Origin: Paucibacter sp. B2R-40 | Lineage (GTDB): Bacteria > Pseudomonadota > Gammaproteobacteria > Burkholderiales > Burkholderiaceae_C | NCBI RefSeq assembly: GCF_025717555.1 | Contig: NZ_JAJIRP010000004.1 | Location: forward strand, 187,426-251,425 | Reading direction: 5' to 3' | DNA length: 64,000 nucleotides | Shown: positions 28,451 through 38,468 of the stretch, in pieces | How positions within the stretch are numbered: the first letter of the stretch is position 1 | How the letters are laid out: each line of letters begins with the position of its first letter | Translations under genes and position numbers: made by a program | Notes under the pieces: model-generated | Databases searched by the model: none | The model's input: the letters and a program-made list of their open reading frames with translations, nothing else | Told to the model about the DNA's origin: nothing

Positions 28451-29224
28451 ATGAAAGCCGTCATCCTGGCCGGAGGCCTTGGCACCCGCCTGAGCGAAGA
28501 AACCGCCGTGCGCCCCAAACCCATGGTGGAGATTGGCGGTAAGCCAATTCTGTGGCACATCCTCAAGATGTACGCCCATCACGGCGTCAATGACTTCGTG
28601 ATCTGCTGCGGCTACAAGGGCTATCTGATCAAGGAGTATTTCGCCAATTACTTCCTGCATACATCCGACGTCACCTTCGATATGCGAAATAACAGCATGG
28701 AGGTGCATCACAAGCGCGCGGAACCCTGGACGGTCACTCTTGTAGACACAGGTGACAGCTCGATGACCGGTGGTCGCTTGGGTCGCGTCGCCGAGTATGT
28801 CAAGGACGATGAGGCTTTTTGCTTCACCTACGGGGATGGCGTCAGCGACGTCGACATCGGCGCTACCATTGCTTTTCATCGCAGCCATGGCAAAGCAGCC
28901 ACCTTGACGGCGGCTTACCCACCGGGCCGGTTTGGCGCTTTGGATATTCAAGACCAGCAGGTCATGAGTTTCAAGGAAAAGCCAAAAGGCGATGGCGCCT
29001 TGGTCAATGGCGGCTTCTTTGTGCTTTCCCCCAAGGTGCTGTCGTACCTGAAGGGTGACGGCACCATCTGGGAGCAAGAACCCATGATGCAACTCGCCAC
29101 AGATGGTCAGTTGATGGCCTATCAGCACCATGGTTTCTGGCAGCCGATGGACACCTTGCATGACAAGCAGACGCTTGAGTCACTGTGGGCCAGCGGTGCA
29201 GCGCCCTGGAAAAAGTGGGGCTGA
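28451..29224 (+). CDS. rfbF: Glucose-1-phosphate cytidylyltransferase
   Basis: Makes CDP-glucose from CTP and glucose-1-phosphate, the first step toward CDP-3,6-dideoxyhexoses. The 257-residue protein has [11 protein letters not shown] near the N-terminus, [15 protein letters not shown], and the conserved TYGDGVSD, where the Asp binds the metal. A good match to the RfbF family over the full length. rfbG starts on the base immediately after its stop codon. Confidence 0.96.
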   Translation: MKAVILAGGLGTRLSEETAVRPKPMVEIGGKPILWHILKMYAHHGVNDFVICCGYKGYLIKEYFANYFLHTSDVTFDMRNNSMEVHHKRAEPWTVTLVDTGDSSMTGGRLGRVAEYVKDDEAFCFTYGDGVSDVDIGATIAFHRSHGKAATLTAAYPPGRFGALDIQDQQVMSFKEKPKGDGALVNGGFFVLSPKVLSYLKGDGTIWEQEPMMQLATDGQLMAYQHHGFWQPMDTLHDKQTLESLWASGAAPWKKWG

Positions 29225-30307
29225 ATGAGTATGGCTATCAACCCAGACTTCTGGCGCGGCAAAAGAGTCTTGCTGACGGGTCACACCGGTTTTAAAGGCA
29301 GCTGGCTGAGCCTCTGGCTGCAATCGCTGGGCGCCGATTTGCATGGCCTAGCACTAGAGCCGCCCTCCTCCCCCAACCTCTTCACTGAGGCGCAGGTGGA
29401 GGCTGGCATGTCCAGCACCCTAGGCGATATCCGCGACTATGAGGCTGTGCTCGCCTGCGTGGCAGCAGTCAAGCCGGAAATCATTATTCACATGGCGGCG
29501 CAACCCCTGGTGCGTCTGTCATACAGCGAGCCGGTAGCCACCTACGCCACCAATGTGATGGGCACCGTCCATGTGCTGGAAGCTGCGCGCAGCGTCGGCG
29601 GCGTAAGCGCGATAGTCAACGTCACGACCGACAAATGCTATGAGAACCGCGAATGGGCCTGGGGCTATCGCGAGGATGAGCCCATGGGCGGGTTCGACCC
29701 CTACAGCAACAGCAAAGGCTGCGCCGAGTTGGTGACCTCTGCCTACCGCCGCTCGTTCTTCCAACACAGCGACATTGCTCTGGGGTCGGCACGAGCTGGC
29801 AATGTGATTGGCGGCGGCGACTGGGCGGCGGACCGTCTTGTGCCCGATATCCTGCGTGCTTTTGAGCAGGACAGGCCAGTTGTCATCCGCAACCCCCACG
29901 CCACTCGCCCCTGGCAGCATGTGATTGAGCCGCTGTCCGGCTACCTGCTGCTGGCGGAGCGCCTGTACAACGACGGCCAGGCCTATGCCGAAGGCTGGAA
30001 CTTTGGCCCACAGGACGACGATGCGCAGCCGGTGCAATGGATCGTGGAGCACTTGGTGCGCGAGTGGGGTCAAGGCGCCAGTTGGCAACTCGACGGCGGC
30101 GAACACCCGCACGAGGCCAACTACCTCAAACTAGACATCTCCAAGGCCAAGGCCCGACTCGGCTGGCGTCCGCGTTGGAACCTCGCCACAGCGCTTCATC
30201 AGATCACCAGCTGGCATCAGGCCTGGCTGGCCAAGCAAGACATCCGCCATCTGTGCCTGACGCAGATCCAGCAGTACACGACCGACCAGAAAGTACGACC
30301 AGCATGA
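29225..30307 (+). CDS. rfbG: CDP-glucose 4,6-dehydratase
   Basis: An NAD-dependent short-chain dehydrogenase-type enzyme converting CDP-glucose to CDP-4-keto-6-deoxyglucose. The 360-residue protein shows the cofactor loop GHTGFKGSW (from residue 19), the TTDKCYEN motif and the YSNSKGCAE catalytic Tyr/Lys. The stop overlaps the rfbH start as ATGA. All residues expected of the RfbG family appear present. Confidence 0.96.
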   Translation: MSMAINPDFWRGKRVLLTGHTGFKGSWLSLWLQSLGADLHGLALEPPSSPNLFTEAQVEAGMSSTLGDIRDYEAVLACVAAVKPEIIIHMAAQPLVRLSYSEPVATYATNVMGTVHVLEAARSVGGVSAIVNVTTDKCYENREWAWGYREDEPMGGFDPYSNSKGCAELVTSAYRRSFFQHSDIALGSARAGNVIGGGDWAADRLVPDILRAFEQDRPVVIRNPHATRPWQHVIEPLSGYLLLAERLYNDGQAYAEGWNFGPQDDDAQPVQWIVEHLVREWGQGASWQLDGGEHPHEANYLKLDISKAKARLGWRPRWNLATALHQITSWHQAWLAKQDIRHLCLTQIQQYTTDQKVRPA

Positions 30308-31650
30308 CCACCATCTCGCCGATTCAATTCACCCCGAAGTCCCCTGACGCCATCCGCCGCGAGATCGCCGCGCTGGTTCAACAATACGCCGACATTGCCT
30401 ACGCGCCTCGGCCCTTCGTACCCGGAGAAACCGCAGTGCCGGTCTCAGGCAAGGTCATCGGAGCCAAAGAATTGCAGCTGATGGTCGAAGCCTCGCTGGA
30501 CGGTTGGCTGACCACAGGTCGTTTTAACGCCGAGTTTGAGGAGCGTCTCGCCAAGTATCTGGGCGTAAAGCACCTGATCACGGTGAACTCCGGGTCCTCC
30601 GCCAATCTGGTGGCCTTCTCCACCCTCACCTCGCCGCGCCTGGGTGATCGGGCCATCCAACCGGGTGACGAAGTGATCGGCGTAGCAGCCGGCTTCCCCA
30701 CCACGGTGAACCCGATCCTGCAGTTCGGCGCCGTGCCGGTGTTTGTCGACGTGGACTTGGCTACGCACAATATCGACGCCAGCCTGATTGAAGCCGCGAT
30801 CACCCCAAAGACCAAGGCCATCATGCTGGCCCACTCGCTGGGCAACCCCTTCAACCTCGACGTCGTCACGGCGTTGTGCAAGAAGTACAAGCTGTGGCTG
30901 GTCGAAGACTGCTGCGACGCGCTCGGCGCGACCTACAAGGGTCGGCTGGTCGGCACTTTCGGCGACATTTCGACCCTGAGCTTCTACCCAGCGCACCACA
31001 TCACCATGGGCGAAGGCGGCGCAGTCTTTACCAATAGCAGCGAGCTGAAGCTGATCGCCGAGTCCTTCCGCGACTGGGGTCGCGATTGCTATTGCCCACC
31101 CGGCAAGGACAATACCTGCGACAAGCGCTTCTGCTGGAAGCTGGGTGAGTTGCCCGAAGGCTACGACCACAAATACACCTACAGCCACCTCGGCTACAAC
31201 CTGAAGATCAGCGATATGCAAGCCGCATGCGCGCTGGCTCAACTGGACCGTTTGGACGAGTTCATCGCCAAGCGCCGGGCCAACTTCGACTATCTGAGAG
31301 CGCGCCTGAAGTCTTGCGAGGAATTTCTGCACCTGCCAGAAGCGACACCCGACACCAACCCGTCATGGTTTGGCTTTCCGCTGATCGTGCGCGAAAGTTC
31401 AGGCATCAAGCGAGCCGATCTGATCAACTTCCTTGATCAGAACAAAATTGCCACCCGCCTGCTGTTCGCCGGCAACCTGACCAAGCAGCCCTACATGATC
31501 GGCCGCAACTTCCGAGTCAGCGGTGAGTTGACCAACACCGATGTGGTGATGAATCAAACTTTCTGGTTGGGTACATTCCCGGCATTGGGTGAGCCACAGT
31601 TGGACTACATCACTGACAAGCTCGAAGAATTCTTCGGCATCAATTTCTGA
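30304..31650 (+). CDS. rfbH: CDP-6-deoxy-4-keto-glucose-3-dehydrase (RfbH/DdhC)
   Basis: The PMP- and iron-sulfur-dependent enzyme (E1) that removes the 3-hydroxyl from CDP-4-keto-6-deoxyglucose. The fold is that of DegT aminotransferases, but the PLP lysine is replaced by His231 in [13 protein letters not shown], as in DdhC. The [2Fe-2S] ligand pattern C-X57-C-X1-C-X7-C is matched exactly by Cys204, Cys262, Cys264 and Cys272. The 448-residue length is normal. It overlaps rfbG by 4 bp, and its stop shares one base with the next ATG, so the transketolase is coupled to it. Confidence 0.96.
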   Translation: MTTISPIQFTPKSPDAIRREIAALVQQYADIAYAPRPFVPGETAVPVSGKVIGAKELQLMVEASLDGWLTTGRFNAEFEERLAKYLGVKHLITVNSGSSANLVAFSTLTSPRLGDRAIQPGDEVIGVAAGFPTTVNPILQFGAVPVFVDVDLATHNIDASLIEAAITPKTKAIMLAHSLGNPFNLDVVTALCKKYKLWLVEDCCDALGATYKGRLVGTFGDISTLSFYPAHHITMGEGGAVFTNSSELKLIAESFRDWGRDCYCPPGKDNTCDKRFCWKLGELPEGYDHKYTYSHLGYNLKISDMQAACALAQLDRLDEFIAKRRANFDYLRARLKSCEEFLHLPEATPDTNPSWFGFPLIVRESSGIKRADLINFLDQNKIATRLLFAGNLTKQPYMIGRNFRVSGELTNTDVVMNQTFWLGTFPALGEPQLDYITDKLEEFFGINF

Positions 31651-32504
31651 TGGACACTCTCGCGACCCCTACCGCCGGCTCGGCCGTGGACCAAAGGTTC
31701 CAGGCGGCCCGCATGCGCCGTACCGTCCTGGAAATGGCGTTCGCCGGATCGACCGTTCACATCGGCTGCGCGTTCTCGATCATCGAGCTCGTGGCGGTGC
31801 TGTATCGGAACCATCTGCGCTATCCGGGCAACGACCCGCGGGCAGAGGGTCGCGACTATCTAGTCCTGAGCAAGGGACATGGCGTGATGGCACAGTATGC
31901 GTGCATGCGTGAACTCGAATGGCTGGATGACTCGCACATCAAGGGCTATTTCGCCGATGGCAGTCAGCTAAAGGGACTGTCCGACTCTCGCGTGCCGGGT
32001 CTCGAGGTCACCTCCGGCTCGCTGGGGCATGGCTTCTCCGTTGGCGTTGGCATCGCGATGGGGCTGCGGCGCAAAGGCGGTGACCAGAAGGTCTACGCCA
32101 TCGTCGGCGATGGCGAACTGAATGAAGGCCCGATCTGGGAGGGGGCGCTGGTAGCCGCCCATCACCGGATGGACAATCTGATGCTGATCGTCGACAAAAA
32201 CGGCTTCCAGGCCATGGGCACGACCGACGACGTACTGGCGCTCGGCGACCTCAGCGCCAAGTTCTCCAGCTTCGGCTTCGAAACGCTTGAGATAGACGGC
32301 CATGACGAAGCGGCAATCGACGAGGCGATCAACACCCTATGGCGCACTGGCGCGGGCAAGCCGAAGGCGCTGATCGCGCGAACGGTCAAGGGCAAGGGCG
32401 TTCCATTCATGGAAGCCGACAACCGCTGGCACTACACGCGACTGAACCCGCAGACTTTCGCCGAGGCCGTCAACGCGCTCGGTCTACCCGGAGCGACAAC
32501 GTGA
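31650..32504 (+). CDS. Transketolase, N-terminal (thiamine diphosphate-binding) subunit
   Basis: The pyrophosphate-binding half of a two-subunit transketolase, 284 residues. It shows the loops KGHG (75-78) and TSGSLGHG (121-128) and the ThDP/Mg motif GDGELNEG at 153-160 with Asn184 of VDKN. It lacks the pyrimidine-binding domain, which is encoded by the next gene. Split transketolases act on ketose donors and aldose acceptors. Its tight coupling to rfbH (1-bp overlap) suggests the acceptor here is a CDP-4-keto-sugar; that is inference. Confidence 0.9.
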   Translation: MDTLATPTAGSAVDQRFQAARMRRTVLEMAFAGSTVHIGCAFSIIELVAVLYRNHLRYPGNDPRAEGRDYLVLSKGHGVMAQYACMRELEWLDDSHIKGYFADGSQLKGLSDSRVPGLEVTSGSLGHGFSVGVGIAMGLRRKGGDQKVYAIVGDGELNEGPIWEGALVAAHHRMDNLMLIVDKNGFQAMGTTDDVLALGDLSAKFSSFGFETLEIDGHDEAAIDEAINTLWRTGAGKPKALIARTVKGKGVPFMEADNRWHYTRLNPQTFAEAVNALGLPGATT

Positions 32505-33415
32505 GAGACGCCTTTTCCAATGCGCTGGTTCGGCTGGCGCTGGCCGACCCGAAAGTGCTGCTGCTGACAGGCGACCACGGCTACGCGCTGTTCGACGAGT
32601 TCCGCAAGCGTTGCCCGGATCAATACATCAACGCAGGCATCGCGGAACAGAACATGGTCGGCATGGCTGCGGGTCTGGCGCGGGTCGGCTTCCGTCCGTT
32701 CGTTTACGGCCTGGCGGCTTTCGTGCCGGTCCGCACCGTTGAGCAGATCAAGCTCGACATCGCGCATGACGATCTGCCAGTGGTTTTGCTCGGCGACGGA
32801 GCAGGTTTCGTATACAGCCATCTTGGCACCAGCCATCAGTCGACTGAAGACATCGCATGCACTCGCGCGATCCCCGGCTTGCAAATCCTATCGCCAGCGG
32901 ATCGCTTCGAGATGACGGCTTGCATGGACTTCGCGTACGCAAACAAGGGACCCGTGTATATGCGCATGGGCAAATCGGACCGGGGCGACGTGCATAGCGG
33001 CCCGATCTCAGCATTAGCGTCCGGACGGCTGCTGACAGTGCGCAAAGGCCGAACCGATCGTCCCGGCCTGATTGCAACCGGCTCGATGGTGCGAACTGCC
33101 ATCGACATCGCGCAGGAACAGGATCTCTCGGTCTGGAGCGCCCCCACGCTGAAGCCTATCGCTGCAGAAGATATCCGCGCGGCGGCCCGCACTTCGAACG
33201 GCCTCATCACCATGGAAGAACATTCTGTGCTGGGCGGCTTGGGCGCTGCCATCACCGAGATCACCAGCGAACTCCAGCCGACTCGCGTGCTCCGCATCGG
33301 CGTGCCAGACCGCTTTTCACAACACTGCGGCACCCACGACTACCTGCTACGCGAACATGGCATGGATACGGAAACAGTTCGTCGGAGGATTTGTGAGTAC
33401 ATTGCCTCGCTCTGA
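32501..33415 (+). CDS. Transketolase, C-terminal (pyrimidine-binding) subunit
   Basis: The partner subunit of the preceding gene, 304 residues, with the Pyr domain containing the ThDP-activating Glu49 in GIAEQNMVG and the C-terminal transketolase domain (TGSMVRTAIDIA to the end). The start is GTG at 32501, overlapping the previous stop as GTGA. Cytoplasmic. The pair is complete and intact. Its end overlaps the following SDR gene by 23 bp. Confidence 0.9.
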   Translation: MRDAFSNALVRLALADPKVLLLTGDHGYALFDEFRKRCPDQYINAGIAEQNMVGMAAGLARVGFRPFVYGLAAFVPVRTVEQIKLDIAHDDLPVVLLGDGAGFVYSHLGTSHQSTEDIACTRAIPGLQILSPADRFEMTACMDFAYANKGPVYMRMGKSDRGDVHSGPISALASGRLLTVRKGRTDRPGLIATGSMVRTAIDIAQEQDLSVWSAPTLKPIAAEDIRAAARTSNGLITMEEHSVLGGLGAAITEITSELQPTRVLRIGVPDRFSQHCGTHDYLLREHGMDTETVRRRICEYIASL

Positions 33416-34388
33416 AGCGCTCGACCTGCGCGGTCGGTGGATTTTCATCACGGGCGGAACCGGCTTCATCGGCCGATCCTTGCTCGACTACTTTGATGAA
33501 TCAGCAACCAAAAACGGGCCCAACTTCCAAGTGACGGTGCTTAGCCGCAACCCCGCGAGCTTTCTCCACCGACACCCATGGTACGAATCAAAACCTTGGT
33601 TGAACTTCGTACGCGGTGAGTTGAACGACTTGCAGCTCAACAGCGGTAAGTTCACCGACCTGATCCACGCAGCAGCCGACACGCATCGACGTGGTGACCC
33701 TTTGGAATGGCTAGATCAACTCGTCAACGGAACCCGCCAAGTACTCGATTTCGCCCGGTATCACGGCGTCAAACGTTTCTTGCTTCTGAGCTCCGGCGCA
33801 GCATACGGAACACAGCCAGCAGACGTCGCAGCACTAGAAGAAGATATGCCGTTGGCGCCACTGACAAACAACACGCGCGCTGTCTACGGGAACGGCAAAC
33901 GAACGGCTGAACATCTTTGCGCGCTCTATTCGGTGCAGTACGAAATCGAATGTGTGATCGCGCGTTGTTTCGCTGTAATCAGCAAGCACGTACCTTTAGA
34001 TGGGCCTTACGCGGCAGGAAATTTTCTACGTGACGCAATGCAAGGTTCGAATATTTGCGTCCATGGCAATGGTCGTGCAATTAGATCGTACATAGATGGA
34101 CGGGATGCTGCACATTGGCTCACCACACTTCTGAGCATCGGGAAAGCCGGTGAAATCTATAACGTAGGGTCAGAGAAACCCATCAGCATTCTCCAGCTGG
34201 CGGAAATAGTCCGAGCCCGCACTTCATGCAATGGCGCCGTGACATCAAACCCAGGCGAAAAAGACATCACTCAATCTATATACCTGCCATCTACTGCAAA
34301 AGCCCAAGCACTGGGCTTGTCCATCGAAACAACGCTAGAAGACTCAATCGATACAGCAATAGAAGGAATTAAAGCAATTCAAAGATAA
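33393..34388 (+). CDS. NAD-dependent sugar epimerase/reductase (SDR family)
   Basis: An extended short-chain dehydrogenase of 331 residues with GGTGFIG (21-27) and the catalytic Tyr165/Lys169 in YGNGK, preceded by LLSSGAAYG. The reading frame is open upstream, but a GGAGG sequence before the GTG at 33393 supports that start. It resembles sugar-nucleotide 4-ketoreductases such as the abequose/paratose synthases only in general fold; I cannot assign one. By position it may reduce the product of the RfbFGH-transketolase steps. The 3' half is more AT-rich than the genes before it, suggesting a mosaic boundary. Confidence 0.8.
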   Translation: MSTLPRSEALDLRGRWIFITGGTGFIGRSLLDYFDESATKNGPNFQVTVLSRNPASFLHRHPWYESKPWLNFVRGELNDLQLNSGKFTDLIHAAADTHRRGDPLEWLDQLVNGTRQVLDFARYHGVKRFLLLSSGAAYGTQPADVAALEEDMPLAPLTNNTRAVYGNGKRTAEHLCALYSVQYEIECVIARCFAVISKHVPLDGPYAAGNFLRDAMQGSNICVHGNGRAIRSYIDGRDAAHWLTTLLSIGKAGEIYNVGSEKPISILQLAEIVRARTSCNGAVTSNPGEKDITQSIYLPSTAKAQALGLSIETTLEDSIDTAIEGIKAIQR

Positions 34389-34509
34389 AAAAGCTTTTTT
34401 CATCAGGCAAAACAACAACATTTCAGGTTCCTTGAAATTTAGACAAGCAAGTTAGCCTAGTATTCTTTAATTATGCGACCCGAACAGCAAAAACAATAAG
34501 CAAAAAATC

Positions 34510-35775
34510 ATGCGCGCACAAATAATATTTAATGTATCAGACAAAATAATAAAACTGGGCGCGCTATTCACAACCTCTATCTTTGCCGCTCGACTTTTGG
34601 ATCGCGATCAGTATGGGATATTTGTCTATGTCAATGTTATTTTATCAATAGCAATTGCATTCTCAACATCTGGAATAGACACAATTATTGGAAAAAGAAT
34701 TTCGCAAGACAAAAAAATAGATTTCCACTTCATCAAAAATGCCACGATTATTAAAATAATAATCGCCATTTTGGCCAGCACAGTAACTTATTTATACATA
34801 AAAGATAGATATTCAGAAACCTCATACGCGATTGCATTAGCCGCCGCAACAACAGTAGTTTTAGCAGCCATCGGGTATTCAGAAGTAGTCTTGACTGCGC
34901 TGCAAAAAAATAAGTTAATGCTGCTTTTGACTATTACCATAATAGTTCCATTTGGCGCAATAAAATTACTTGCACTGTCGCACTACGAAGTCCCAAGCGT
35001 CAAATACATAATTGACTCGATTGAATATTTTTCGTTGGGAATATCAGCAATGTTCTTTTTAAGGAAATTGATATTTCGCAGTAATTCCAAAGAAAAAACG
35101 AAATTTTATTTTCTGGTACTTCTCAAAGAATGCCTCCCCTTATGGCTGAATGGCATTATCTTGATTACCTACAGTCGCTACGACCAACTTTTTGTAGGAG
35201 CGATCGGCACGCAAGGCGAAATGGCTGACTATGCCATAGCGACACAACTGAATATGATAGCCTTGATTTTACCAACCTCAGTCTTGACCGTCGCTTTCCC
35301 TAAAATGATGGCACTTAAGGATAGCGACATCTATGCATATGAAAATTTATTAGTAAAATTATACAGGTCACTCGCTCTTTATGGATTTATCTGGGTAGCA
35401 ATAGTTTATCTGGTTGGTGGAATAGCAGTAACGACTCTTTATGGTCAAGCCTATTCCGGATCAATAAATCATCTAAAAATACTGTCCGTAGGCGTAATAT
35501 TCACCATACTTGGCCAGATATCCGGACAATGGACAGTAATAGAGGGCAAGTATTGGATTTCCGTAAAACGAAGCATCATCGGAATATTTTTCATGGCGAC
35601 AGCAAACTATATTTTCAACGATGCAAGGAATATAACAAAAGTCGCAACAATTACCGCAATTAATTTATTCATTGTTAATATTCTTCTATATTTCATTTTA
35701 AATGACACCAAGAAGGCAAAGGAGTTGATGCTTCGTGCAATCTTTGTCAACAAGAAATTGGGATATGAAAAATAA
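34510..35775 (+). CDS. wzx: Polysaccharide flippase, Wzx type
   Basis: A 421-residue polytopic membrane protein with about 12 hydrophobic segments and the MATE/Wzx-like pattern RDQYGIFVYVNVILS near the N-terminus, typical of oligosaccharide flippases that move undecaprenyl-linked repeat units across the inner membrane. Coding is markedly AT-rich (AAA/ATA/TTA-rich codons) compared with the genes to its left, indicating transfer. It follows 121 bp of AT-rich non-coding DNA. The next gene overlaps by 11 bp. Confidence 0.82.
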   Translation: MRAQIIFNVSDKIIKLGALFTTSIFAARLLDRDQYGIFVYVNVILSIAIAFSTSGIDTIIGKRISQDKKIDFHFIKNATIIKIIIAILASTVTYLYIKDRYSETSYAIALAAATTVVLAAIGYSEVVLTALQKNKLMLLLTITIIVPFGAIKLLALSHYEVPSVKYIIDSIEYFSLGISAMFFLRKLIFRSNSKEKTKFYFLVLLKECLPLWLNGIILITYSRYDQLFVGAIGTQGEMADYAIATQLNMIALILPTSVLTVAFPKMMALKDSDIYAYENLLVKLYRSLALYGFIWVAIVYLVGGIAVTTLYGQAYSGSINHLKILSVGVIFTILGQISGQWTVIEGKYWISVKRSIIGIFFMATANYIFNDARNITKVATITAINLFIVNILLYFILNDTKKAKELMLRAIFVNKKLGYEK

Positions 35776-36637
35776 ATTCACATTAAATACCAGTGCAGAT
35801 TCGAAATATTTCTCAAGAGCACTCAACCTAATTGGCTCGGTGCGATATCAAAGCAGGGTACCACCTAATATCCGAGTATGGGATTTAGGCCTGACCCGAC
35901 TTCAAAGACTAATTTTTCGCACCCTGCTAGTTGAAGTATCTGAAATTCAAAAATTTGCACCATGGTGGAATATTTGCTACAGCTGGAAAATGTATGTCTA
36001 TCATGCTGCCCCGGAGCAGATATTTCTTCATCTAGATGCAGGAAATACTATTCTAGGCGATATCGCTTCTGTTTATGAAACGATAGAGTATGACAATTAC
36101 TTTCTAATAGATCAAGGGCAAACGATACGAACTATTAGTCCCGATGATCTTGTTGAAAAATTCAATCCGAAGGCCGACCTAACTAAATTAGCCTTCGCAG
36201 CTGGCAATATCGGATTAAATAAGGGTGACAGTCGCGTGGCTTCCGCAATAAGCGAGGCTTATATAGCTGCAGCAGAGGGATATTGCCTAGGATTTTCTGA
36301 AGTCGAAAAATACAAATATAATCAAGGTTTTTCAAAAGTATTGAGGAAATGCGACGTATTTCGGCATGATCAAACAGTTTTCAATCTAATTTTTACTAAA
36401 TATTATCCAAATTCAAAACTGCATGATCACCAACAATACGCAGCAGTAAAAAATAGACCCGGAACATTGATTTTTAATCAAAGAACGTACAGTTATCGAT
36501 ACATATTAAATGTTTGCGACAAGAAAATTTCCTTACTGATACTTGGGTACTGCCTAATTACTGACACATTTCAACGAGCAACCAGAAAATTAAAGTGGAA
36601 ATTGAGAAATAAAGATGCACCTACACATCTTAAATGA
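35765..36637 (+). CDS. Uncharacterised protein, possible glycosyltransferase
   Basis: A 290-residue soluble-looking protein, AT-rich, without a clear family assignment. The segment HLDAGNTIL contains a D-x-G core that could be the nucleotide-sugar metal site of a GT-A fold, and RHDQTVFNLIF resembles a conserved helix of GT8-like/DUF1647-type transferases. The start at ATG 35765 overlaps the flippase end by 11 bp; a GTG at 35735 is less likely. Placed between wzx and a GT2 gene, it most likely acts on the repeat unit. Function not proven. Confidence 0.55.
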   Translation: MKNKFTLNTSADSKYFSRALNLIGSVRYQSRVPPNIRVWDLGLTRLQRLIFRTLLVEVSEIQKFAPWWNICYSWKMYVYHAAPEQIFLHLDAGNTILGDIASVYETIEYDNYFLIDQGQTIRTISPDDLVEKFNPKADLTKLAFAAGNIGLNKGDSRVASAISEAYIAAAEGYCLGFSEVEKYKYNQGFSKVLRKCDVFRHDQTVFNLIFTKYYPNSKLHDHQQYAAVKNRPGTLIFNQRTYSYRYILNVCDKKISLLILGYCLITDTFQRATRKLKWKLRNKDAPTHLK

Positions 36638-36651
36638 GATGCATTTAATCA

Positions 36652-37449
36652 ATGACTAATCGCACCATGACAGAAACAGAACATTCAACTATACCGAATG
36701 GGGTGACTTTCTCGGTCGTTTCTCACGGGCAAAAAAAATTCATTGAAACTCTTCTCGGTGAAATCTCTGGTTTGATAAATATTGATTTCGAAGTAATATT
36801 AACCATCAATATAGAGGAAGCCACCACACTAGATTTATCAAATTTTAATTTTCCCATCATACTAATAAAAAATGAAATCCCGAAAGGGTTTGGAGAAAAT
36901 CACAACTCAGCTTTCTTGATTTCAAAATTCTCTAATTTTATAGTTATTAACCCCGATATACTTCTACCCAACAAATTTCTTTTTTCTGCACTGGATAAAT
37001 ATAAATTCAGATCTGACGTCGGTATTTGGGGGCCAAGAGTTGTTACGCCGGATGGCCAACTAGAGGACAGCGTACGCCTTTACCCGAGTTTCAAGAGAAT
37101 CTTAAAGCGAGTGCTATTGAATGCGAGATTCGGTGATTATCCACCAGTTGATGGCACGATCGAATGTGACTGGGTCGCTGGGATGTTTATGGTTTTCACG
37201 CGTGCTGCCTTCAAAAAAGTAAAAGGTTTTGATCAAAACTATTTTATGTACTTGGAAGATGCGGATATTTGCAGAAGACTGCACGCAGAAAATTACCGCG
37301 TCGTCTACGACAGCAGTTTCGAGGTCGTTCATTATGCGCAGCGAGCATCTAGAAAAAATATCAGGCATGTAGTTTGGCACCTCTCGAGTCTTTTTCATTT
37401 TCTCGTGATGAGCAAATTCAAAGAACCAAAATCAAAAATAAGTGATTAG
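36652..37449 (+). CDS. Glycosyltransferase family 2, WbbL-like
   Basis: A 265-residue cytoplasmic GT-A transferase. It begins with TFSVVSHGQKKFIETLL and has the nucleotide-sugar site NPDILLP, then DWVAGMFMVFTRAAFKKV and FDQNYFMYLEDADIC, typical of rhamnosyltransferase-like GT2 enzymes. The sugar transferred is unknown. It is followed by the probable polymerase after 34 bp. AT-rich like its neighbours. Confidence 0.82.
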   Translation: MTNRTMTETEHSTIPNGVTFSVVSHGQKKFIETLLGEISGLINIDFEVILTINIEEATTLDLSNFNFPIILIKNEIPKGFGENHNSAFLISKFSNFIVINPDILLPNKFLFSALDKYKFRSDVGIWGPRVVTPDGQLEDSVRLYPSFKRILKRVLLNARFGDYPPVDGTIECDWVAGMFMVFTRAAFKKVKGFDQNYFMYLEDADICRRLHAENYRVVYDSSFEVVHYAQRASRKNIRHVVWHLSSLFHFLVMSKFKEPKSKISD

Positions 37450-37483
37450 TCGTGAATTCAAAAAATTCAGTGTCAACTAAAAT

Positions 37484-38395
37484 ATGCGCAAGAAAAATAG
37501 ATACGTATTGCTGAACATCAGCTCCATATTGGAGTACGTTTTCTTTGCGATAGCTATTATTTCGTTCTCAATAATCGGCGCAAAAAATATTGTAACCTTA
37601 GATGATAATGCTGACCTTACTCGCTATTTATCATCTTCAAGTGACCTGATCGAACAATTCTCTGAACCGCTATCTTCGATAATATTCGATTACATATACA
37701 GTATTTCAAATGGCTTAGAGTTGCCTTGGTTGCTGCCCGCACTGGTTGCCTTTGCAGTCTATTCAACCATATTTTTTTCAAAGCCCAAATCAACTACATT
37801 AAAGTTCTTTTGGTACGTCTCACTTGTGCCAACGCTTTCTCTCATAAATGTCCGTAATGGGCTTATTTTCTTTTTCGTGCCATTTCTACCCGCGCTGGCC
37901 GTCATCTGGACCGGTTTATTTTTGCACTGGAGCTATTTTCTTCTTTTAGCCAGTCGTTTCTATAAATCCATAATCTTCTGGATTATTTTTGGTGCTTCCA
38001 TATTAATATTCTCACTAGCGGTGTTCGACCTAAGTTCGATCGCAAACAAGATTCTTCACTATGTCGGGGACGACAATGATCCAGATTATGGAGTTGGACT
38101 TTTCATATATTTGTCCTTGTTGTGGTTTGGACTAAGGTCAGCGTACATATCAACTGGTGTCAGTCCGTCAGTGCTAGATAGTATTTTTGGACTCGCATTG
38201 TTATTGGCCTCAATAGGACTTCCAGTTCCGTCAGGTCGATTGGCATATTTCACGATAATTCTTTCACTCATTGAGCTAAGAGGGAAAGAATTGAGCAAAT
38301 TTTCAGGGCTATCTCGCGCAGCATTGTTGCTTTCCGCCATATTTCAAGTGTATTTCTTTGGTCGTATGACAAATATTGTTTCTTGGAACATTTAG
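37484..38395 (+). CDS. Polytopic membrane protein, probable Wzy/EpsG-like polymerase
   Basis: A 303-residue integral membrane protein with about eight hydrophobic segments. The pattern DLTRY near residue 47, NVRNGLIFFFVPFLPAL and LHWSYF resembles EpsG-type polymerases that join repeat units in the periplasm (R-N-G-L and H-W-S motifs). No other polymerase candidate is seen in the left half, supporting the assignment, but Wzy proteins diverge strongly and the call is tentative. Confidence 0.6.
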   Translation: MRKKNRYVLLNISSILEYVFFAIAIISFSIIGAKNIVTLDDNADLTRYLSSSSDLIEQFSEPLSSIIFDYIYSISNGLELPWLLPALVAFAVYSTIFFSKPKSTTLKFFWYVSLVPTLSLINVRNGLIFFFVPFLPALAVIWTGLFLHWSYFLLLASRFYKSIIFWIIFGASILIFSLAVFDLSSIANKILHYVGDDNDPDYGVGLFIYLSLLWFGLRSAYISTGVSPSVLDSIFGLALLLASIGLPVPSGRLAYFTIILSLIELRGKELSKFSGLSRAALLLSAIFQVYFFGRMTNIVSWNI

Positions 38396-38468
38396 CACTC
38401 GTAAAAACCCAAGTGCTCAATAATTTAATGCGCAATTAACTTATGCAACCAGCCAAATTAAATATCAA

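Noticed and set aside
28436-29161. 241-codon open frame antisense to rfbF
   Set aside because: Shadow of the clearly identified cytidylyltransferase; no start signal or similarity.
34386-34399. AAAAAAGCTTTTTT-like palindrome after the SDR gene
   Set aside because: An AT-only stem is too weak to be a terminator; it may simply reflect the AT-rich composition.
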